From JBEKLJ01 sp050010255 (GTDB lineage: Bacteria > Acidobacteriota > Terriglobia > Bryobacterales > Bryobacteraceae): 33,526 bases of DNA. The notes under the pieces were generated by a model. The model searched no databases, was not told where the DNA came from, and saw only the letters and a program-made list of their open reading frames with translations. Location of the stretch: the NCBI GenBank assembly GCA_050010255.1, contig JBEKLJ010000007.1:1-33526 (forward strand). Direction: 5' to 3'. A program made the position numbers and the translations under genes. Below are positions 32,275 through 33,526 of this stretch, piece by piece. Each line of letters opens with the position of its first letter. The first letter of the stretch is position 1.

Positions 32275-33210
32275 CCCATTGCCGTTCTCCATGGCCTTCA
32301 GGAAGATGTCCTCCAGGCTGTCGCGCTTGTAACTGAGTCGCCGAATGGTGAGGCCGCGCTCGGAGGCGACGCGGTACAGGTCGCGGATCTCGACGCCCTC
32401 GGTGAGCACCATCTTCACGCGGCGGTCGCCGGTGACGGCGCACTCGCAGCCCAGGCGGCGCAGCCCGTCGGCGAACGGCCCGCCCTCGCCGTCGGTCTCC
32501 AGCTCGAGAAACCGGCGGTTGAGCTTCCGTTCTTCCTCGAGGTTCGCATAGTGGACAATGCGGCCCTGCTTCAGGATGAGGACCTCCTCGCAGGTCTCCT
32601 CGACGTCCCTGAGCAGGTGCGAACAGAGCAGGAGGTACAGGTTGCCGCGCTCGCGGACGTCGCGGATCAGGCGGATCATGCGCTGGCGCGCCGGGGGATC
32701 CAGACCGTTGGTCGGCTCGTCCAGGAACAGCAGCCGCGGGCCGTGCACGATGGCCTGGGCGAGCTTGGCCAGTTGCCTCATGCCGAGAGAGTACTCGCGC
32801 AGCTTGCGATAGCGCGCCTCGCCCAAGCCCACGTAAAACAGCGCCTCGTGCGCGCGCTCGATCGCCGCGCCCGGAGGCAAACCGGAGAGCTCGGCCATGT
32901 AGCGAACGAACTCCACCGCGCTCATCTCGCCAATGTAGGAATCGTTCTCCGGCATGTAGCCGATCAGGCTGCGCACCTGCCGCAAGCCCGTCCGGATGTC
33001 GTGGCCGAAAACGCGCGCGGTGCCGCGCGCGGGGCGGTAGAAGCCCAGCAGCGTGTTGATGAGCGTGGATTTCCCCGCCCCATTGGGACCTAACAGCCCG
33101 ATGGCTCGCCCGGTGAGCGAGCCATTGAGGCTGTCCAGGATCGTCCGCTGGCCGAAGCGGACCACCAGGCCGTCGAGTTCGATGACGGGTTTGCCGTCTT
33201 CCATTCCCAT
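32269..33210 (-). CDS. ABC transporter ATP-binding protein (first pair)
   Basis: 313 residues. Walker A is GPNGAGKST (41-49); the Q-loop reads GYMPENDSYIGEM with Glu in place of Gln; the signature is YSLGMRQLAKLAQAI; Walker B is LLFLDEPTNGLDP and the H-loop is CSHLLRDVEE. The C-terminal part (RIVHYANLEEERKLNRRFLE and onward) is the usual ABC-2 exporter extension. The ATG at 33210 overlaps the preceding stop by one base (TGATG); ATG 33204 is an alternative with GGGAG 9 nt upstream. The stop codon falls at the edge of the tandem repeat. Confidence 0.93.
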   Translation of the reverse strand: MGMEDGKPVIELDGLVVRFGQRTILDSLNGSLTGRAIGLLGPNGAGKSTLINTLLGFYRPARGTARVFGHDIRTGLRQVRSLIGYMPENDSYIGEMSAVEFVRYMAELSGLPPGAAIERAHEALFYVGLGEARYRKLREYSLGMRQLAKLAQAIVHGPRLLFLDEPTNGLDPPARQRMIRLIRDVRERGNLYLLLCSHLLRDVEETCEEVLILKQGRIVHYANLEEERKLNRRFLELETDGEGGPFADGLRRLGCECAVTGDRRVKMVLTEGVEIRDLYRVASERGLTIRRLSYKRDSLEDIFLKAMENGNGR

Positions 33211-33526
33211 CAGCTCCCGTGGCCGGGGCGGTGCTGGCCGGCGGGCGCAACGTGGTGGCGCCCGCCGGCGGCGCCCAAGCTCAGCAGTTGTTCCAGGCGC
33301 AGCCCGAAGAACGTCCCGACGCTGGCCACTTCGACGCGGTCCGGCCCGCCGTAGGCGACCACGGCCGAGGGCGCCGCGGCGGCCTCCAGGGTCTGGCGCT
33401 GCTCGGGCGTGAGGTTCTGAGCCAGCGTCGAGAGCAGCGTCCCCAGGCTTTGGTACACAACCGCCGAGAAGTTCGTGCGGCCATCGCGCGGCAGCAACGC
33501 GAGGAACTTCTCCGAGCGCGCCAGCG
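33210..33526 (-). CDS. Partial uncharacterised protein, cut by the right window edge
   Basis: The visible C-terminal ~105 residues run in an uninterrupted frame to the window edge (…LARSEKFLALLPRDGRTNFS…). The segment is partly helical (SLGTLLSTLAQNLTPEQRQT) and partly strand-like (SAVVAYGGPDRVEVASVGTF), ending in a Gly/His-rich tail HHVAPAGQHRPGHGS. The TGA at 33212-33210 overlaps the ABC ATPase start (TGATG), so it is the upstream gene of that operon. I do not recognise the family. The true start is outside the window. Confidence 0.65.
   Translation of the reverse strand, partial: LARSEKFLALLPRDGRTNFSAVVYQSLGTLLSTLAQNLTPEQRQTLEAAAAPSAVVAYGGPDRVEVASVGTFFGLRLEQLLSLGAAGGRHHVAPAGQHRPGHGS

Noticed and set aside
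31235..33250. A 671-codon open frame that would fuse the ABC permease to a long N-terminal extension
   Set aside because: The extension is an out-of-frame reading of the ATPase gene plus the tandem repeat. ATG 32092 with GAGAGGAG upstream gives a normal permease.

Overview
The window is a GC-rich (roughly two-thirds GC by eye), gene-dense bacterial chromosomal segment. It most resembles a Solibacter/Bryobacter-type acidobacterium. The best marker is the secreted Asp-box protein at 6239-8155, whose C-terminal third has the look of the TIGR03437 domain, which is expanded in Candidatus Solibacter. Bactofilin, FecR-domain, BshA and TonB-C proteins also fit that group. No phage genes, transposase, CRISPR array, rRNA or tRNA gene was seen.

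Layout. 1-1351: an orphan radical SAM/SPASM enzyme (minus) bracketed by inverted copies of a short palindromic repeat. 1348-2625: bactofilin and a degenerate methyltransferase-like protein (minus), divergent from an N5-type methyltransferase (2799-4304). 4356-5988: a minus-strand three-gene unit of FecR-domain protein, secreted helical protein and an 11-cysteine microprotein. 6239-11154 (plus): Asp-box/TIGR03437 protein, a methyltransferase with an apparent signal peptide, an orphan NarL-type histidine kinase and BshA (bacillithiol synthesis). 11379-12742: an ECF sigma factor and its overlapping membrane anti-sigma factor, behind a probable ECF-type promoter. 12840-19979 (plus): RsmA, a polytopic membrane protein with a zinc ribbon, GltX, GlnS and a NodU/CmcH carbamoyltransferase. 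20024-22696 (minus): homodimeric pyruvate dehydrogenase E1. 22789-25431 (plus): a ThiH/HydG-like radical SAM enzyme, the two ends of a PabA-PabB gene whose middle is missing, and AraD. 25599-28993 (minus): a ZIP metal transporter and a JAB-like/TonB-C fusion protein. 29455-33526 (minus): an ABC exporter operon with two ATPase/permease pairs, preceded by a gene cut by the window edge.

The genes are mostly housekeeping or envelope functions in short operons with ATGA, GTGA or TGATG overlaps. The unusual content is largely between genes. There is a dispersed inverted-repeat family that abuts stop codons (four places). There is an 87-bp tandem duplication running from one ABC gene's stop codon to the next gene's ribosome binding site. 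Heptamer tandem repeats of consensus GRNAGCY follow or overlap rsmA and glnS. A duplicated gltX/glnS junction creates a 10-codon mini-ORF. Several genes have a TANNNT box 6-8 nt before the start codon, which suggests leaderless transcripts. The clearest gene-level anomaly is the pabA/pabB internal deletion at 24047-24729. I did not find a complete novel multi-gene system. The best candidates for new biology are the repeat family, the Cys-rich microprotein operon and the JAB-like/TonB fusion.
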